DNA of 64,000 nucleotides from contig NZ_CP045309.1 of assembly GCF_009671205.1 (NCBI RefSeq), positions 3,410,001 to 3,474,000 of the forward strand, read 5' to 3'. The translations under genes were made by a program, and so were the position numbers. Of the stretch, positions 1 to 9,218 are shown in pieces. Origin of the DNA: Micromonospora terminaliae (lineage in GTDB: Bacteria > Actinomycetota > Actinomycetes > Mycobacteriales > Micromonosporaceae). A model generated the notes under the pieces. The model made no database searches. It worked only from the letters and a program-made list of their open reading frames with translations, and was not told the origin of the DNA. Position 1 is the stretch's first letter. Each line of letters begins with the position of its first letter.

Positions 1-802
1 TGCTCTCGCTGCCGAACGCGGTCTCGTACATGCGCAGGCCGATCACGTCGGACGAGAAGTTGGGGCCGCCGTTGGTCATCTGCTGCACGAGGATGAAGCC
101 GTCCAGGGCGGCGATGGCCAGGTAGATCCAGGCGACCTGGACGGTGTCCCAGAGCAGCGGCACGGTGATCCGGCGCAGGGTCGTCCACCGGGACGCGCCG
201 TCGAGCATCACGGCCTCGTAGATGTCGCGCGGTACGGCGGACATGGCGGCGCCGAAGAGCACCACGTAGAAGCCCACGTTGCTCCAGACCATCACCGCCA
301 GCACGGCCCAGAACGCCGTACGCGGATCACCCAGCCAGGTCGGCGCCGGCAGGCCCAGGGCGCGCAACGCGCCGTTGAGCAGGCCGTTGTTGGGGTGGTA
401 GACCTCCTTCCAGAGGAGGGCGATGATCACCACCGAGAGCACCTGCGGGAAGAAGTAGACCATCCGGTAGACGGAGGTGCCCCGGACGCCGGTGACGCCG
501 GCCCGTCCCTTGCGGCCGCCCATGTTGAGCATGGTGGCGAAGAACAGTCCGAGCACGATGGTGAGCACCGGCACCACGGCGAGCATGATGGCGTTGTTCT
601 TGATCGCGTTCCACACCTGGCCGTCGTGCAGCAGCGTCCGGAAGTTGGCCATCCCCACCGAGTCGGCGTGCGCGGAGTAGCCGAGCCAGTTGGTGGTGGA
701 GATCTGGAACGCCTGCAGGTACGGCGACAGCACGAAGATGCCGTAGAGCAGCAGCGGCGGCACCAGGAAGGTGATGATCAGCGGGTACTTGCCGTGTCTC
801 AC
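1..802 (-). CDS. ngcF: Sugar ABC transporter permease, NgcF-like (C-terminus off the window)
   Basis: Inner-membrane permease of a binding-protein-dependent sugar importer, MalF/UgpA type. The reading frame shows an N-terminal hydrophobic segment (FLVPPLLLYGIFVLSP), more membrane segments, and the conserved cytoplasmic loop that contacts the ATPase (EAVMLDGASRWTTLRRITVP). It lies 67 nt downstream of the substrate-binding protein NgcE, so the substrate is most likely N-acetylglucosamine or chitobiose (inference from the neighbour). The GTG at 802 is the chosen start because the protein then begins in the usual way just before the first helix; no strong ribosome-binding site is visible. The gene continues past position 1, so its C-terminus and a second permease (NgcG) are not seen. 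Confidence 0.85.
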   Translation of the reverse strand, partial: MRHGKYPLIITFLVPPLLLYGIFVLSPYLQAFQISTTNWLGYSAHADSVGMANFRTLLHDGQVWNAIKNNAIMLAVVPVLTIVLGLFFATMLNMGGRKGRAGVTGVRGTSVYRMVYFFPQVLSVVIIALLWKEVYHPNNGLLNGALRALGLPAPTWLGDPRTAFWAVLAVMVWSNVGFYVVLFGAAMSAVPRDIYEAVMLDGASRWTTLRRITVPLLWDTVQVAWIYLAIAALDGFILVQQMTNGGPNFSSDVIGLRMYETAFGSES

Positions 803-832
803 GAGATGGACCTACTTCCCCAGCGGCGCGAC

Positions 833-860
833 GGTGGGGGCGGACGGGTCCGCCCCCACC
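833..860. promoter_or_regulatory. Intercistronic hairpin between ngcE and ngcF
   Basis: A perfect 13-bp inverted repeat (GGTGGGGGCGGAC and its complement) with a 2-nt centre lies wholly in the 67-nt gap between the ngcE stop and the ngcF start. There is no T-tract. Such hairpins in importer operons usually protect the upstream mRNA or partly terminate transcription, so that more binding protein than permease is made. That role is inferred from position. Confidence 0.6.
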
Positions 861-869
861 GGTCGGATG

Positions 870-2288
870 TTACGCAGCCCGCTTGTACTTCTTGATCGAG
901 CTGTCCTGGGCGATCGTGTCCGCCCCCTTCTGGCACTGGTCGAGGAACTCGGCCGGGGTGCTCCGGCCACTGAAGAACTCGCCGCACGCGGCGTCGACCA
1001 GTTCGCGCTCGAGCTTGCGGTAGTAGTTGTTGTAGACCCAGTTGAAGCCGTTGCTGCCGGACGCCTCCAGCGCCTTGACCACGGTGGTCAGACCGAACGG
1101 CAGCTCGATTCCGTCGGTCGCGCCGGCCACGACGGTCAGGCTGGAGACCTTCTTCGTGAAGTCCTGCGCGCCCTTCTTGGAGAGCATCGTCCGGAAGTAC
1201 TCCAGGCCGCCCGCGACGTTCTTCGCCTTCGCCGGCACCATGAACGGCTCGCCCGCGGTGCCCCGGATCGCCTCGAACGGCAGCTTGTCCCCGCTGCCCA
1301 GGCTCGGCGTCGGCGCGATGGCCATGTTGAAGCCGGCCGGCGTCACCTTCGCCTGCTCGCTCTCCAGCCAGGAACCGCAGGAGATGAAGGCGGCCTTGCC
1401 CTGGCACCAGGCGGTCTGCGACTGGATGTGGTCCAGGCCCGGCGAACCGTCCAGGATGTACTTGTCCTTGACGATCTGGTACCAGGCGTCGGCCGCCGCC
1501 TTCATGGCGTCGGACTTCCAGGCGTTCGGCTCGAGGTTGTCGATCGCGACGGCCACCGACGGCCCGCCGAACTTGATCGCGGTGGCGATCAGCGGCCAGC
1601 TCATGTAGCGGGGGTGCTTGCCCGCGTACGTCCAGGGGGCGATCCCGGCGGCCTTGATCTGCTTGCAGAGCGCGATGTGCTCGTCCCAGGTCTTCGCGTA
1701 CTGCCAGTTGCGCTCGGTGAAGGTCTTGGTGGAGTACCAGATGCCGTAGGCGGTGTACGTGTAGTTGAGGACCAGGAACTTCCCGTCGTACGAGCCGACC
1801 TCGACCGCGCCGGGAAGGAGGGTGTCCTTCACCGACTTGCCGGGGATGTCCAGGCTGGGCGCGGCCAGCAGGTCGCCCAGGTCGGCGATGGCGTTCTGGC
1901 TGACCAGGCCGTTGAAGTCGATCTGGCCGGCGCCGGAGTTGTTGACCACGTCCGGCGGGGTGCCGTCGACGAAGCGCGGCTGGAGGGTCTTGTTGATCTC
2001 CTGGGTGGCCGAGTGGTTGATCTTCGCCTTCGGGTACTTCTCCTTGTACATGGCCTCGTGGGCCTTGGCGTACTCCTCGCCGAAGCCGCCGTTGAAGATC
2101 ACCACCTCGAGCGGGGCGTCCTCCTTGACACCGAGCGGGTTCTGCTCGCTCTTGGTGCCCTTGTAGGCGCCGGAGTCGCCCTTGTCGTCGTCGCCACCAG
2201 AGGTGGCGCAGCCGGCGAGCAGGCCGGCGGCGGGGGTGGCCAGCAGACCGGCGGCCGCGGTCCGCCGGAGGATCTCACGCCTGTTCAT
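870..2288 (-). CDS. ngcE: N-acetylglucosamine/diacetylchitobiose ABC transporter substrate-binding lipoprotein
   Basis: Extracellular lipoprotein of 472 aa that captures GlcNAc or chitobiose for an ABC importer. The N-terminus is a twin-arginine-like signal (RRE then LRRTAAAG) followed by a lipobox LAGC with the lipidated cysteine at residue 27. The rest is a family-1 extracellular solute-binding fold; the order and wording of segments (VVIFNGGFGEEYAKAHE near the mature N-terminus, PRYMSWPL, GSWLESEQAKV) match NgcE of streptomycetes rather than general maltose binders. The ATG at 2288 has a good site GAGGAG 5 nt upstream. It is the first gene of the visible operon, followed by ngcF. In relatives such operons are controlled by DasR; only a poor match to its site is present upstream. 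Confidence 0.88.
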   Translation of the reverse strand: MNRREILRRTAAAGLLATPAAGLLAGCATSGGDDDKGDSGAYKGTKSEQNPLGVKEDAPLEVVIFNGGFGEEYAKAHEAMYKEKYPKAKINHSATQEINKTLQPRFVDGTPPDVVNNSGAGQIDFNGLVSQNAIADLGDLLAAPSLDIPGKSVKDTLLPGAVEVGSYDGKFLVLNYTYTAYGIWYSTKTFTERNWQYAKTWDEHIALCKQIKAAGIAPWTYAGKHPRYMSWPLIATAIKFGGPSVAVAIDNLEPNAWKSDAMKAAADAWYQIVKDKYILDGSPGLDHIQSQTAWCQGKAAFISCGSWLESEQAKVTPAGFNMAIAPTPSLGSGDKLPFEAIRGTAGEPFMVPAKAKNVAGGLEYFRTMLSKKGAQDFTKKVSSLTVVAGATDGIELPFGLTTVVKALEASGSNGFNWVYNNYYRKLERELVDAACGEFFSGRSTPAEFLDQCQKGADTIAQDSSIKKYKRAA

Positions 2289-2448
2289 CGCATCTCCTCG
2301 GTTCGGGTAAACATCGAGGCTCGGGGAGGCCAGCTGTCGCTTGTCTTCACTTAACTTGATGTTGCTGAAGAATTTCTACGGCAGCGCGGCCCGGACCACA
2401 AGACCTCAGGACCGAACCGTTATCCGTACCGGTCGGTCGCGGCTGGCA

Positions 2449-2454
2449 TAGCCT
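2449..2454 (+). promoter_or_regulatory. -10 hexamer TAGCCT of a leaderless gene
   Basis: TAGCCT ends 6 nt before the ATG at 2461, the spacing expected when transcription starts at the start codon itself. No Shine-Dalgarno sequence is present. No convincing -35 box was seen. Confidence 0.5.
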
Positions 2455-2460
2455 GGGCCC

Positions 2461-3888
2461 ATGCGCCGCCTGCGGCAGCTCGCCGAGCGCACGCCGGCCA
2501 CTCGGGAGCGCTACGTCGACCTGCTCCGGGCGCTCGCCATCACCATGGTCGTGCTCGGCCACTGGGGCGTGACCGTCATCGGGTACGACCGGGCCGGCCG
2601 CCCCGCCGGCCACTCCGCCCTCGGTGACCTCCCGTGGGCCTGGCCGCTGACCTGGGTGGCCCAGGTGATCCCGGTGTTCTTCCTGGTCGGCGGCTATGCC
2701 AACGCCGCGTCGCTGACCGCCCGCCGGAGCCGGCTGCGACAACTCCAGCTCGGCGCGTCTGACGCCGCGCCGCGACCTGGAGCCGTCGGTGGCACCCCCA
2801 CCGGGTGGCTGGTCGACCGCAGCGCCCGGCTGGCCCGGCCCACCACCGCGCTGCTGGTGGTGCTGGCCGCCGGCGCCGCCGTGGCCACGCTGCTCGGCGC
2901 CGACCCGGTGGAGGTCCGCACCGTGGTCTGGTTCGCCACCATCCCGCTGTGGTTCCTGGTGGCCTACCTGATCGTGGTGCCGCTGACCCCGCCCATGTAC
3001 GCGCTGCACCGCCGCTTCGGCCTCGCCGTGCCCGTGGTGCTGGTGGGCCTCGTGGCGCTCGGCGACCTGGGCCGGATCTTGGGCCCGGCGGGGCTCGCCA
3101 CGGGCAACTACGTGTTCGGCTGGCTGGCCGTCCACCAGCTCGGTTTCGCCTGGTACGACAGCCGCACCAAGGGCGACGCGCCCGAGCCGCGTGGCCTGCG
3201 ACGGCGCCGGCTGCCGCTGTCCCGTACCGCCGGGACGGCCCTGCTCACCGGCGGGCTGGTCGCGGTGGTGCTGCTGACGGTGGTCGGGCCGTACCCGGTG
3301 GCGATGCTCAACGTGCCGGGCGAGCGCCTGGACAACGCGGCGCCGCCGAGCCTCGCGCTGCTGGCCGTGGCCGCCGCCCAGCTCGGGCTGATCCTGCTGC
3401 TGCGGGAGCCGGCCGGCCGCTGGCTGCGCCGGTCCGGCCCCTGGCAGGCGACGATCGCGGTCAACGCCGTGGTGCTCACCGTCTTCCTCTGGCACCTCAC
3501 GGCCGCGGTGCTGCTGGTCGGGCTTCTCGACGCGCTCGGCGCGCTGCCCACTCCCCCCGTCGGCTCGGCCGCCTGGTGGGGCTGGCGGGTCCCCTGGCTG
3601 CTCGCCCTCGCCGTGGTGCTGGCCGCGCTGGTCGCCGTGTTCGGCCCGATCGAGGCCCGCACCCGGCGCCCGTCCGCGACCGGCCCGGCCGGGGAGGGCG
3701 CCCGCCGGCTGCGCACCGCGCTGGCCGTCCTCGGGTACGCGGGGCTCGTCGCCGGGCTGCTGCTGAACAGCCTCACCCGCAAGGCCGCGCCCGAACCGCT
3801 GGGGCTGCCCGCCCCGGCGCTGGTGGCGTACCTGGCCGGGGCGGGCGTGCTGCGGCTGCTCAGGTCTGGGTGGGGAAGCCGAGGTTGA
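2461..3888 (+). CDS. Acyltransferase 3 family membrane protein
   Basis: Integral membrane protein of 475 aa with about ten hydrophobic segments. It opens with the family signature RYVDLLRALAITMVVLGHW, where the Arg and the His in the first helix are the conserved active residues of membrane O-acyltransferases that modify sugars, lipids or antibiotics. The acceptor cannot be told from the sequence. The ATG is directly preceded by a -10-like TAGCCT and no ribosome-binding site, so the mRNA is probably leaderless. Its last 29 nt overlap the end of mmsA on the other strand, a tail-to-tail arrangement that leaves no room for a terminator. Confidence 0.82.
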   Translation: MRRLRQLAERTPATRERYVDLLRALAITMVVLGHWGVTVIGYDRAGRPAGHSALGDLPWAWPLTWVAQVIPVFFLVGGYANAASLTARRSRLRQLQLGASDAAPRPGAVGGTPTGWLVDRSARLARPTTALLVVLAAGAAVATLLGADPVEVRTVVWFATIPLWFLVAYLIVVPLTPPMYALHRRFGLAVPVVLVGLVALGDLGRILGPAGLATGNYVFGWLAVHQLGFAWYDSRTKGDAPEPRGLRRRRLPLSRTAGTALLTGGLVAVVLLTVVGPYPVAMLNVPGERLDNAAPPSLALLAVAAAQLGLILLLREPAGRWLRRSGPWQATIAVNAVVLTVFLWHLTAAVLLVGLLDALGALPTPPVGSAAWWGWRVPWLLALAVVLAALVAVFGPIEARTRRPSATGPAGEGARRLRTALAVLGYAGLVAGLLLNSLTRKAAPEPLGLPAPALVAYLAGAGVLRLLRSGWGSRG

Positions 3889-5350
3889 CCCCGCCGTGGC
3901 GCGGGTCGAGCCAGCGGCTGGTGACCACCTTGCCCCGGGTGAAGAAGGCGACCCCGTCCGCGCCGTGCGCGTGCAGGTCGCCGAAGAGGGAGGCCTTCCA
4001 GCCGCCGAAGGAGTAGTAGGCCATCGGCACCGGGATCGGCACGTTGACGCCGATCATGCCGACCTCCACCTCGTGCTGGTAGCGCCGCGCGGCGCCGCCG
4101 TCGTTGGTGAAGATCGCCGTGCCGTTGCCGTACGGGTTGGCGTTGACCAGCTCGACCGCCTCGTCGTACGACCCGACCCGGACCACGCTGAGCACCGGGC
4201 CGAAGATCTCGTCCGTGTAGATCGACATCTCCGGCGTGACGTGGTCGAAGAGGGTCGGGCCGAGCCAGAACCCGTCGGCGTCCCCGTCCGGGGTCACCTC
4301 GCGACCGTCCACCACCGGCACGGCGCCGGCCGCGATCCCGGACTCCACGTAGGAGCGGACCCGCTCGGCGTGCGCGGCGGTGACCAGCGGGCCCATGTCG
4401 CAGCCGCGCCGGCCGTCCCCGGTGCGCAGCCGGCCCATCCGGTCGGCGATCCGGGCGACCAGGGCGTCGGCCACCGGCTCGACCGCGACCAGCGCGGAGA
4501 TCGCCATGCACCGCTCCCCCGCCGAGCCGAAGCCGGCGTTGACCGCCGCGTCGGCAGCCAGGTCCAGGTCGGCGTCGGGGAGCACCACCATGTGGTTCTT
4601 CGCCCCGCCGAGCGCCTGCACCCGCTTGCCGGCCAGCGAGCCGCGCTGGTGCACGTACCGGGCCACCGGGGTGGAACCGACGAACGACACCGCCCGGACG
4701 CCGGGGTGGTCGAGCAGCGCGTCGACGGCCTCCTTGTCGCCGTTGACCACGTTGAGCACGCCGTCCGGCAGCCCGGCCTCGGTGAACCACTCGGCGAGCA
4801 GCAGCGCGGCGCTCGGGTCCTTCTCGCTGGGCTTGAGCACCACGGCGTTGCCGCAGGCGATCGCGACCGGGACGAACCAGAGCGGCACCATCACCGGGAA
4901 GTTGAACGGGGAGATCACCGCCACCACACCCAGCGGCTGCCGCAGGCTGTACGAGTCGACCTCGGTGGAGACGTTCTCGCTGAACCCGCCGCGCAGCGCC
5001 GAGGGGATGCCGCAGGCGTACTCGATGACCTCCAGGCCGCGCTGCACCTCGCCGGCGGCGTCCGCGAGCACCTTGCCGTGCTCGGCCGTGATCACCTCGG
5101 CGAGCCGGTCGCGGCGGGCGTTGACCAGCTCGCGGAAGGCGAACATGACGGCGGTCCGCCTGGCCAGCGAAGCATCCCGCCAGGACCGGGCGGCCCGCTC
5201 GGCGGCCTCGACGGCACCCGCCACGTCGGCGGCGGAGGCCAGCGCCACCTGCCCGGTACGCCGCCCGGTCGCCGGGTCGAAGACGTCGCCGCGCCGGTCG
5301 GAGTCCCCGCTGATCCGCTTCCCGTCGACGAAGTGCCCGATGGTGGTCAT
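3860..5350 (-). CDS. mmsA: CoA-acylating methylmalonate-semialdehyde dehydrogenase
   Basis: Cytosolic enzyme of 496 aa that oxidises methylmalonate semialdehyde (or malonate semialdehyde) to propionyl-CoA (or acetyl-CoA) with NAD and CoA, in valine, beta-alanine and pyrimidine breakdown. Visible motifs are the N-terminal FVDGKRISG typical of MmsA, the NAD-site stretch FNFPVMVPLW, SFVGSTPVARY, and GSAGERCMAIS with the catalytic cysteine at residue 281. Length is normal for the family. Its ATG overlaps the stop of the upstream aminotransferase by 4 nt (ATGA), so the two are translationally coupled and probably act in the same pathway, the transaminase making the semialdehyde that this enzyme consumes. 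Confidence 0.92.
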   Translation of the reverse strand: MTTIGHFVDGKRISGDSDRRGDVFDPATGRRTGQVALASAADVAGAVEAAERAARSWRDASLARRTAVMFAFRELVNARRDRLAEVITAEHGKVLADAAGEVQRGLEVIEYACGIPSALRGGFSENVSTEVDSYSLRQPLGVVAVISPFNFPVMVPLWFVPVAIACGNAVVLKPSEKDPSAALLLAEWFTEAGLPDGVLNVVNGDKEAVDALLDHPGVRAVSFVGSTPVARYVHQRGSLAGKRVQALGGAKNHMVVLPDADLDLAADAAVNAGFGSAGERCMAISALVAVEPVADALVARIADRMGRLRTGDGRRGCDMGPLVTAAHAERVRSYVESGIAAGAVPVVDGREVTPDGDADGFWLGPTLFDHVTPEMSIYTDEIFGPVLSVVRVGSYDEAVELVNANPYGNGTAIFTNDGGAARRYQHEVEVGMIGVNVPIPVPMAYYSFGGWKASLFGDLHAHGADGVAFFTRGKVVTSRWLDPRHGGVNLGFPTQT

Positions 5351-6657
5351 GCGATCACCTCCGCGGCGGCGACGGAGGAGCGGATGGCCTCGACCAGGAT
5401 GGCCAGGCCCTCGCGCGCCTCGTCCTCGGTGAGGGTCAGCGGCGGTCCCATCCGCACCACGTTGCCGAGCAGGCCGCCCTTGCCGACCAGGAGGCCACCC
5501 TCCCGGCAGGCCTCGAAGACCCGGGCGGTGAGCGCCGGGTCGGGCTCGGTGGTGCCCGGCCGGACGAACTCGACGCCCAGCATGAGGCCCTTGCCGCGGA
5601 CCTCGGCGACGGAGTCGAGGTCGGCGGTGGCGGCGCGAAGGCCGTCGCCGAGGATCGCGCCGACCCGCGCGGCGTTGGCCTGGAGGTCGTGGTCGAGCAG
5701 GTAGTCGAGGACGGCGTTGCCGGCCGCCGTGGAGACCGGGTTGCCGCCGAAGGTGGAGAAGCTGATGGCCGGCACGGACTCCAGGATCTCGGCCCGGCCG
5801 ACGACGCCGGCCAGGGCGAAGCCGTTGCCGATGCCCTTGGCGAAGGTGAGCAGGTCCGGGGTGACGCCGTGCGCCTCGTAGCCCCAGAAGTGCTCGCCGG
5901 TGCGGCCCCAGCCGGTCTGCACCTCGTCGGAGACCAGCAGGATGCCGTGCTCGTCGAGCACCTTCTTCCAGGCGGCGAAGAGCCCGTCCGGGCCGTGCAC
6001 GAAGCCCCCGACGCCCTGGATCGGCTCGGCGATCAGGCAGGCCACGTCCCCGGCGGTCTGGGTGGCGAGCACCTCGCGCAGGTCCTCCACGGCGGCGTCG
6101 ATCCGGTCGCTCTCGTCGAGCCGGGCCAGCAGGCCGCGCAGCCGCTCACCGGAGTGCAGCCAGGCCACCTGGAGCGGGTTGAGCGCACTGGCCGACCAGC
6201 CCCGGTTGCCGGTGACCCCCATGGCCGCGTACGACCGGCCGTGGTAGCTGTTGCGCACCGCGAGGACCTGGTGCGAGCGGCGGTGGTTGGTGGCGACCAG
6301 CAGGGCCGCCTCGTTGGCCTCGGTGCCGGAGTTGGTGAAGAAGACCCGGGCGTCGGGGATGCCGGAGACCCGGGCGATCTTCTCGGCCAGCTCGACCTGC
6401 TGCCGGATCAGGTAGAGCGTCGAGCTGTGCACGATGCCGGTGCGCACCTGCCGTTCGACCGCCTCCCGGATCTCCGGGATGTCGTAACCGATCATGTTGG
6501 TCAGCACGCCGCCGAAGAAGTCCAGGTAGGTCCGTCCGGCCGCGTCGGTGACCCGGCGGCCGGAGCCGGAGACCAGTTCGAGCGGTTCGGCGTAGTAGAG
6601 CGGCATCCAGGACGGGAGCACGGCCCGGTGCCGGGCCAGCAGGTCGTCGGAGGTCAT
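5347..6657 (-). CDS. Class-III PLP aminotransferase (beta-alanine/beta-aminoisobutyrate type)
   Basis: Pyridoxal-phosphate enzyme of 436 aa that moves an amino group from an omega-amino acid to a keto acid. It shows FFTNSGTEANEAAL (phosphate binding), LLVSDEVQTGWGRTG, and TFAKGIGNG with the Schiff-base lysine at 274. The ATG at 6657 is preferred over an earlier in-frame start at 6726 because AAGGG lies 7 nt upstream and homologues start with this segment. The coupled mmsA gene downstream suggests beta-aminoisobutyrate or beta-alanine as substrate, by analogy with AGXT2-like transaminases; this is inference. A 4-aminobutyrate transaminase remains possible. Confidence 0.85.
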   Translation of the reverse strand: MTSDDLLARHRAVLPSWMPLYYAEPLELVSGSGRRVTDAAGRTYLDFFGGVLTNMIGYDIPEIREAVERQVRTGIVHSSTLYLIRQQVELAEKIARVSGIPDARVFFTNSGTEANEAALLVATNHRRSHQVLAVRNSYHGRSYAAMGVTGNRGWSASALNPLQVAWLHSGERLRGLLARLDESDRIDAAVEDLREVLATQTAGDVACLIAEPIQGVGGFVHGPDGLFAAWKKVLDEHGILLVSDEVQTGWGRTGEHFWGYEAHGVTPDLLTFAKGIGNGFALAGVVGRAEILESVPAISFSTFGGNPVSTAAGNAVLDYLLDHDLQANAARVGAILGDGLRAATADLDSVAEVRGKGLMLGVEFVRPGTTEPDPALTARVFEACREGGLLVGKGGLLGNVVRMGPPLTLTEDEAREGLAILVEAIRSSVAAAEVIA

Positions 6658-6836
6658 CGGCGCACCCTTCAGCGGCGGTTGGTCCCCGCACGCTCTCATC
6701 ACCGGCGAGGCAGGGACAACTGTCACTGTGTAGCGCAGCGGGGCCGTCCGCCTGACACCACGTCAACCGCCCTGTTGCGGTTTCGGAGCGAAATCCCACG
6801 ATCCACAACGGCCGGTCGGCGCCCGCCGGCCGCCGG

Positions 6837-6842
6837 TAGCAT
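6837..6842 (+). promoter_or_regulatory. -10 hexamer TAGCAT before a leaderless GTG
   Basis: TAGCAT is followed after 7 nt by the GTG at 6850. This supports that GTG as the true start, since no ribosome-binding site is present and the frame is open for a long way upstream without any protein-like sequence. Confidence 0.45.
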
Positions 6843-6849
6843 CCGCCGG

Positions 6850-7827
6850 GTGCGGACGACGGAGGTGGCGCTGCCGACCGGCGCGGCGGGAACGACCCGG
6901 GTGGCCCTCGCGGCGGGGATCGACGCCTGGGTGGGCTCGCCCCCGATGCGGGCCCTCGTGGGGCACTTCGGCGGCGACTGGCCGGCCGGTGACCTGAGCA
7001 CGGTGCTGGCCGGCCTGGACGACTTCTCCGCCCGGCACTGGGACTTCCGCGCCGGGCGGGAACGCCCCGACGCCCGGGAGCCCGCGTTCGACCCGGCCAC
7101 GGTCGGGCTGGTGCACGACGCGGCGGCGGCGCTGGGCCTGGTCCGGCCGCTCCCGCCCACCCTCCCCCGGTACGCGCACCTGCTGGTCCTCGGCGGCCTG
7201 GCGCACGCCTGCGTGCGGCGTACCGCGTACGCCGCGCATCTGGCCCGCACGGTCGCCGGGGTGACCGGCGAGGTGGCGGTGCTGGGCAGTTTCCGGCCTC
7301 TCTCTCCCGTCGAGTCGCGGCTGCTCGCCGACGCGGGTGTGCACGGGTGCGCCACCGAGGTCGACGCCCTGGACGCCGGGGTGCGTCTGGCCTTCGGGGT
7401 GGCCGCGCCGAGCGAGGAGATCGGCGAGACCGCGGACCACCCGCACCGGGCCTGGTCGGCGCGCACCTACCGGCCGGCGGGGCTGCCCCCGGTCCGGGTG
7501 CTCGCCGCGCCCTCCGGCGAGCCGGACCGCCGCCGGGCGCACACGGCCGACACCCAGCGGTTCTGGGCCGAGCACGTCCGGCTGCGCGACGGCGACCCGG
7601 TGCTCATGGTGACGGCGCCGATCTACGTGCCGTTCCAGCACTGCGACGCGCTGCGCACGCTCGCCGTGCCGTTCGGCTGCGGCATCGACACGGTCGGCGT
7701 CGACCCGGCACTGGCCGCGCCGGTCCCGGTACCCGAGCCGACCCTCACCCCGGGGCGCTACCTCCAGGAGATCCGCTCGGCGGTCCGGTCGATGCGCGCC
7801 CTGCACGCGACCCTGCTGGCCGGCTGA
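6850..7827 (+). CDS. Uncharacterised protein with DUF218/YdcF-like features
   Basis: Soluble-looking protein of 325 aa with no signal peptide or membrane segment. I do not recognise it with certainty. Two stretches recall the DUF218 (SanA/YdcF/ElyC) fold: HLLVLGGLAHACVRRTAYAA near residue 117 and VLMVTAPIYVPFQHCDALR near residue 252, the second having the layout of the conserved V-T-x-x-Y-H/xR helix entry. The function is unknown. It runs tail-to-tail into murD2 with a 29-nt gap, and the start is set by the upstream TAGCAT hexamer. The link to peptidoglycan genes may be chance. Confidence 0.6.
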   Translation: MRTTEVALPTGAAGTTRVALAAGIDAWVGSPPMRALVGHFGGDWPAGDLSTVLAGLDDFSARHWDFRAGRERPDAREPAFDPATVGLVHDAAAALGLVRPLPPTLPRYAHLLVLGGLAHACVRRTAYAAHLARTVAGVTGEVAVLGSFRPLSPVESRLLADAGVHGCATEVDALDAGVRLAFGVAAPSEEIGETADHPHRAWSARTYRPAGLPPVRVLAAPSGEPDRRRAHTADTQRFWAEHVRLRDGDPVLMVTAPIYVPFQHCDALRTLAVPFGCGIDTVGVDPALAAPVPVPEPTLTPGRYLQEIRSAVRSMRALHATLLAG

Positions 7828-7856
7828 CCGGGCGGCGCCGGGCGACCGGCGCTGAG

Positions 7857-9203
7857 TCAGCGGGCCGTGTCGGCCACCGCCTGCGCGAAGACCTCGGAGC
7901 GGTGCTCGAAGTTGCGGAACCGGCCGTAGCTGGGCGCGGCCGGGGAGAGCAGCACCACCCCGCCGGCCGGGGTCAGCTTGCGGGCCAGCCCCACCGCGGC
8001 GACCAGGTCCTCGGCGCTCTCGGTCCGCACCGCGGGCAGCCCGGCCAGGGCCTCGACGATGCGGGGGCCGCTGTCCGGGATGCCGATCACGGTGATGTCC
8101 CGCTCGGCCAGGTGCTCCCGCAGCGGGGTGTAGTCCAGCCCCCGGTCGGTCCCGCCGACGATGACGGTCAACGGCCGCCCCTCGTACGCGTCGATCGCGT
8201 GCATCGCCGCGTACGGGCTCGTGGCCAGGGTGTCGTCGACGAAGGTGAGCCCGGACGGGTCGGGGATCTCGGTGAGCCGGTGGGCGAGGCCCTGGAACTC
8301 CGCGACCGCGACGGCGAGGCTGTCCTTGCGGGCCACCACGTCGACGCCGAGCGCGTCGAGCACGGCGAGGGCGACGCAGAGGTTGCCCTCGTTGTGCCGG
8401 CCGACCAGGGGCAGCACGGCGCGCGGGAAGAGCGGCGTGTCCCGCAGGTGGAACCAGGGGGTGCCGTCCGGGCCGTTCGCCACGTGGGTGGTGTCCGGCG
8501 AGCCGGCGCGGACCGCGGCCCGGTCGCCCAGTTCGAGCGCCAGGCGCGGGTCGGCGCCGTTGACCACCACGGTGTGCGGGCCGTGTGCCAGCAGGTTGAG
8601 CTTGTCCCGGTAGTACTCCCGCTCGCCGCCGTGCGCGTCGAGGTGCTCGGGGAACAGCGCGGTCACCACGGCCACCCGGGGCGAGTCGGCCAGGTCCGCG
8701 CACTGGTAGCTGGAGAGCTCCAGCACGTACAGCTCCGCCTCGGGCAGGTCGAGCAGCGGCACGCCGATGTTGCCGCCGAAGACGTTCGGCCGGTCCATGG
8801 CGGTGAGCAGGTGGCTGATGAGGCTGGAGGTGGTGCTCTTGCCCTTGCTGCCGGTCACCCCGATGGTCCGGTCCGCGTGGTCCGCCATCCAGAGCGCGCT
8901 GCCCTGGGTCACCGGGACGGCCCGGCGGCGCAGCTCCAGCATCCACGGGTGGGTGTTCGGCACCCCCGGCGAGCGGACCACGACGTCGGCGGCGGCCAGC
9001 CGGGCGAAGCCGTCCTCCCCGGTCACCAGCGGGGCGGCCGCGGCGAGCGGGCCCTCCCAGGGCAGGGTGAGGAAGTTCGCGCTGTCGTCGACGGCCACGA
9101 GGTCGGCCGGGCCGTGCGCGGCGATCGCGGTCACCGCGGCCCGGCCCTCCCGGCCGGCGCCCCAGACGGCAACATGACGTCCGCGCAGATCAGACAGGCG
9201 CAC
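7857..9203 (-). CDS. murD2: UDP-MurNAc-L-Ala--L-Glu ligase (MurD2 type)
   Basis: Cytosolic ATP-dependent Mur ligase of 448 aa. It has an N-terminal UDP-binding Rossmann start (VAVWGAGREGRAA), the ATP loop GVTGSKGKST at 115-124, YVLELSSYQ and GRHNEGN. The usual MurD motif NDSKATN is replaced by DDTLATSP at 323-330, as in the MurD2 subfamily that adds L-glutamate instead of D-glutamate; MurL, coded next door, then epimerises the product (pathway described in Xanthomonas, with homologues in some actinomycetes). The GTG at 9203 has GAGGAG 5 nt upstream. Just 13 nt further upstream is the end of an IS605-family element, so the native promoter has been displaced. Assignment to MurD2 rather than MurD rests on this motif and on murL. 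Confidence 0.85.
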   Translation of the reverse strand: MRLSDLRGRHVAVWGAGREGRAAVTAIAAHGPADLVAVDDSANFLTLPWEGPLAAAAPLVTGEDGFARLAAADVVVRSPGVPNTHPWMLELRRRAVPVTQGSALWMADHADRTIGVTGSKGKSTTSSLISHLLTAMDRPNVFGGNIGVPLLDLPEAELYVLELSSYQCADLADSPRVAVVTALFPEHLDAHGGEREYYRDKLNLLAHGPHTVVVNGADPRLALELGDRAAVRAGSPDTTHVANGPDGTPWFHLRDTPLFPRAVLPLVGRHNEGNLCVALAVLDALGVDVVARKDSLAVAVAEFQGLAHRLTEIPDPSGLTFVDDTLATSPYAAMHAIDAYEGRPLTVIVGGTDRGLDYTPLREHLAERDITVIGIPDSGPRIVEALAGLPAVRTESAEDLVAAVGLARKLTPAGGVVLLSPAAPSYGRFRNFEHRSEVFAQAVADTAR

Positions 9204-9218
9204 AGGCTCTCCTCGTTG

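Noticed and set aside
2380..2420. Possible DasR site (dre) upstream of ngcE
   Set aside because: GGTC-type half-sites occur (TGTGGTCCGGGCC on the minus strand) but the second half matches poorly and the palindrome is broken. Not enough to call.
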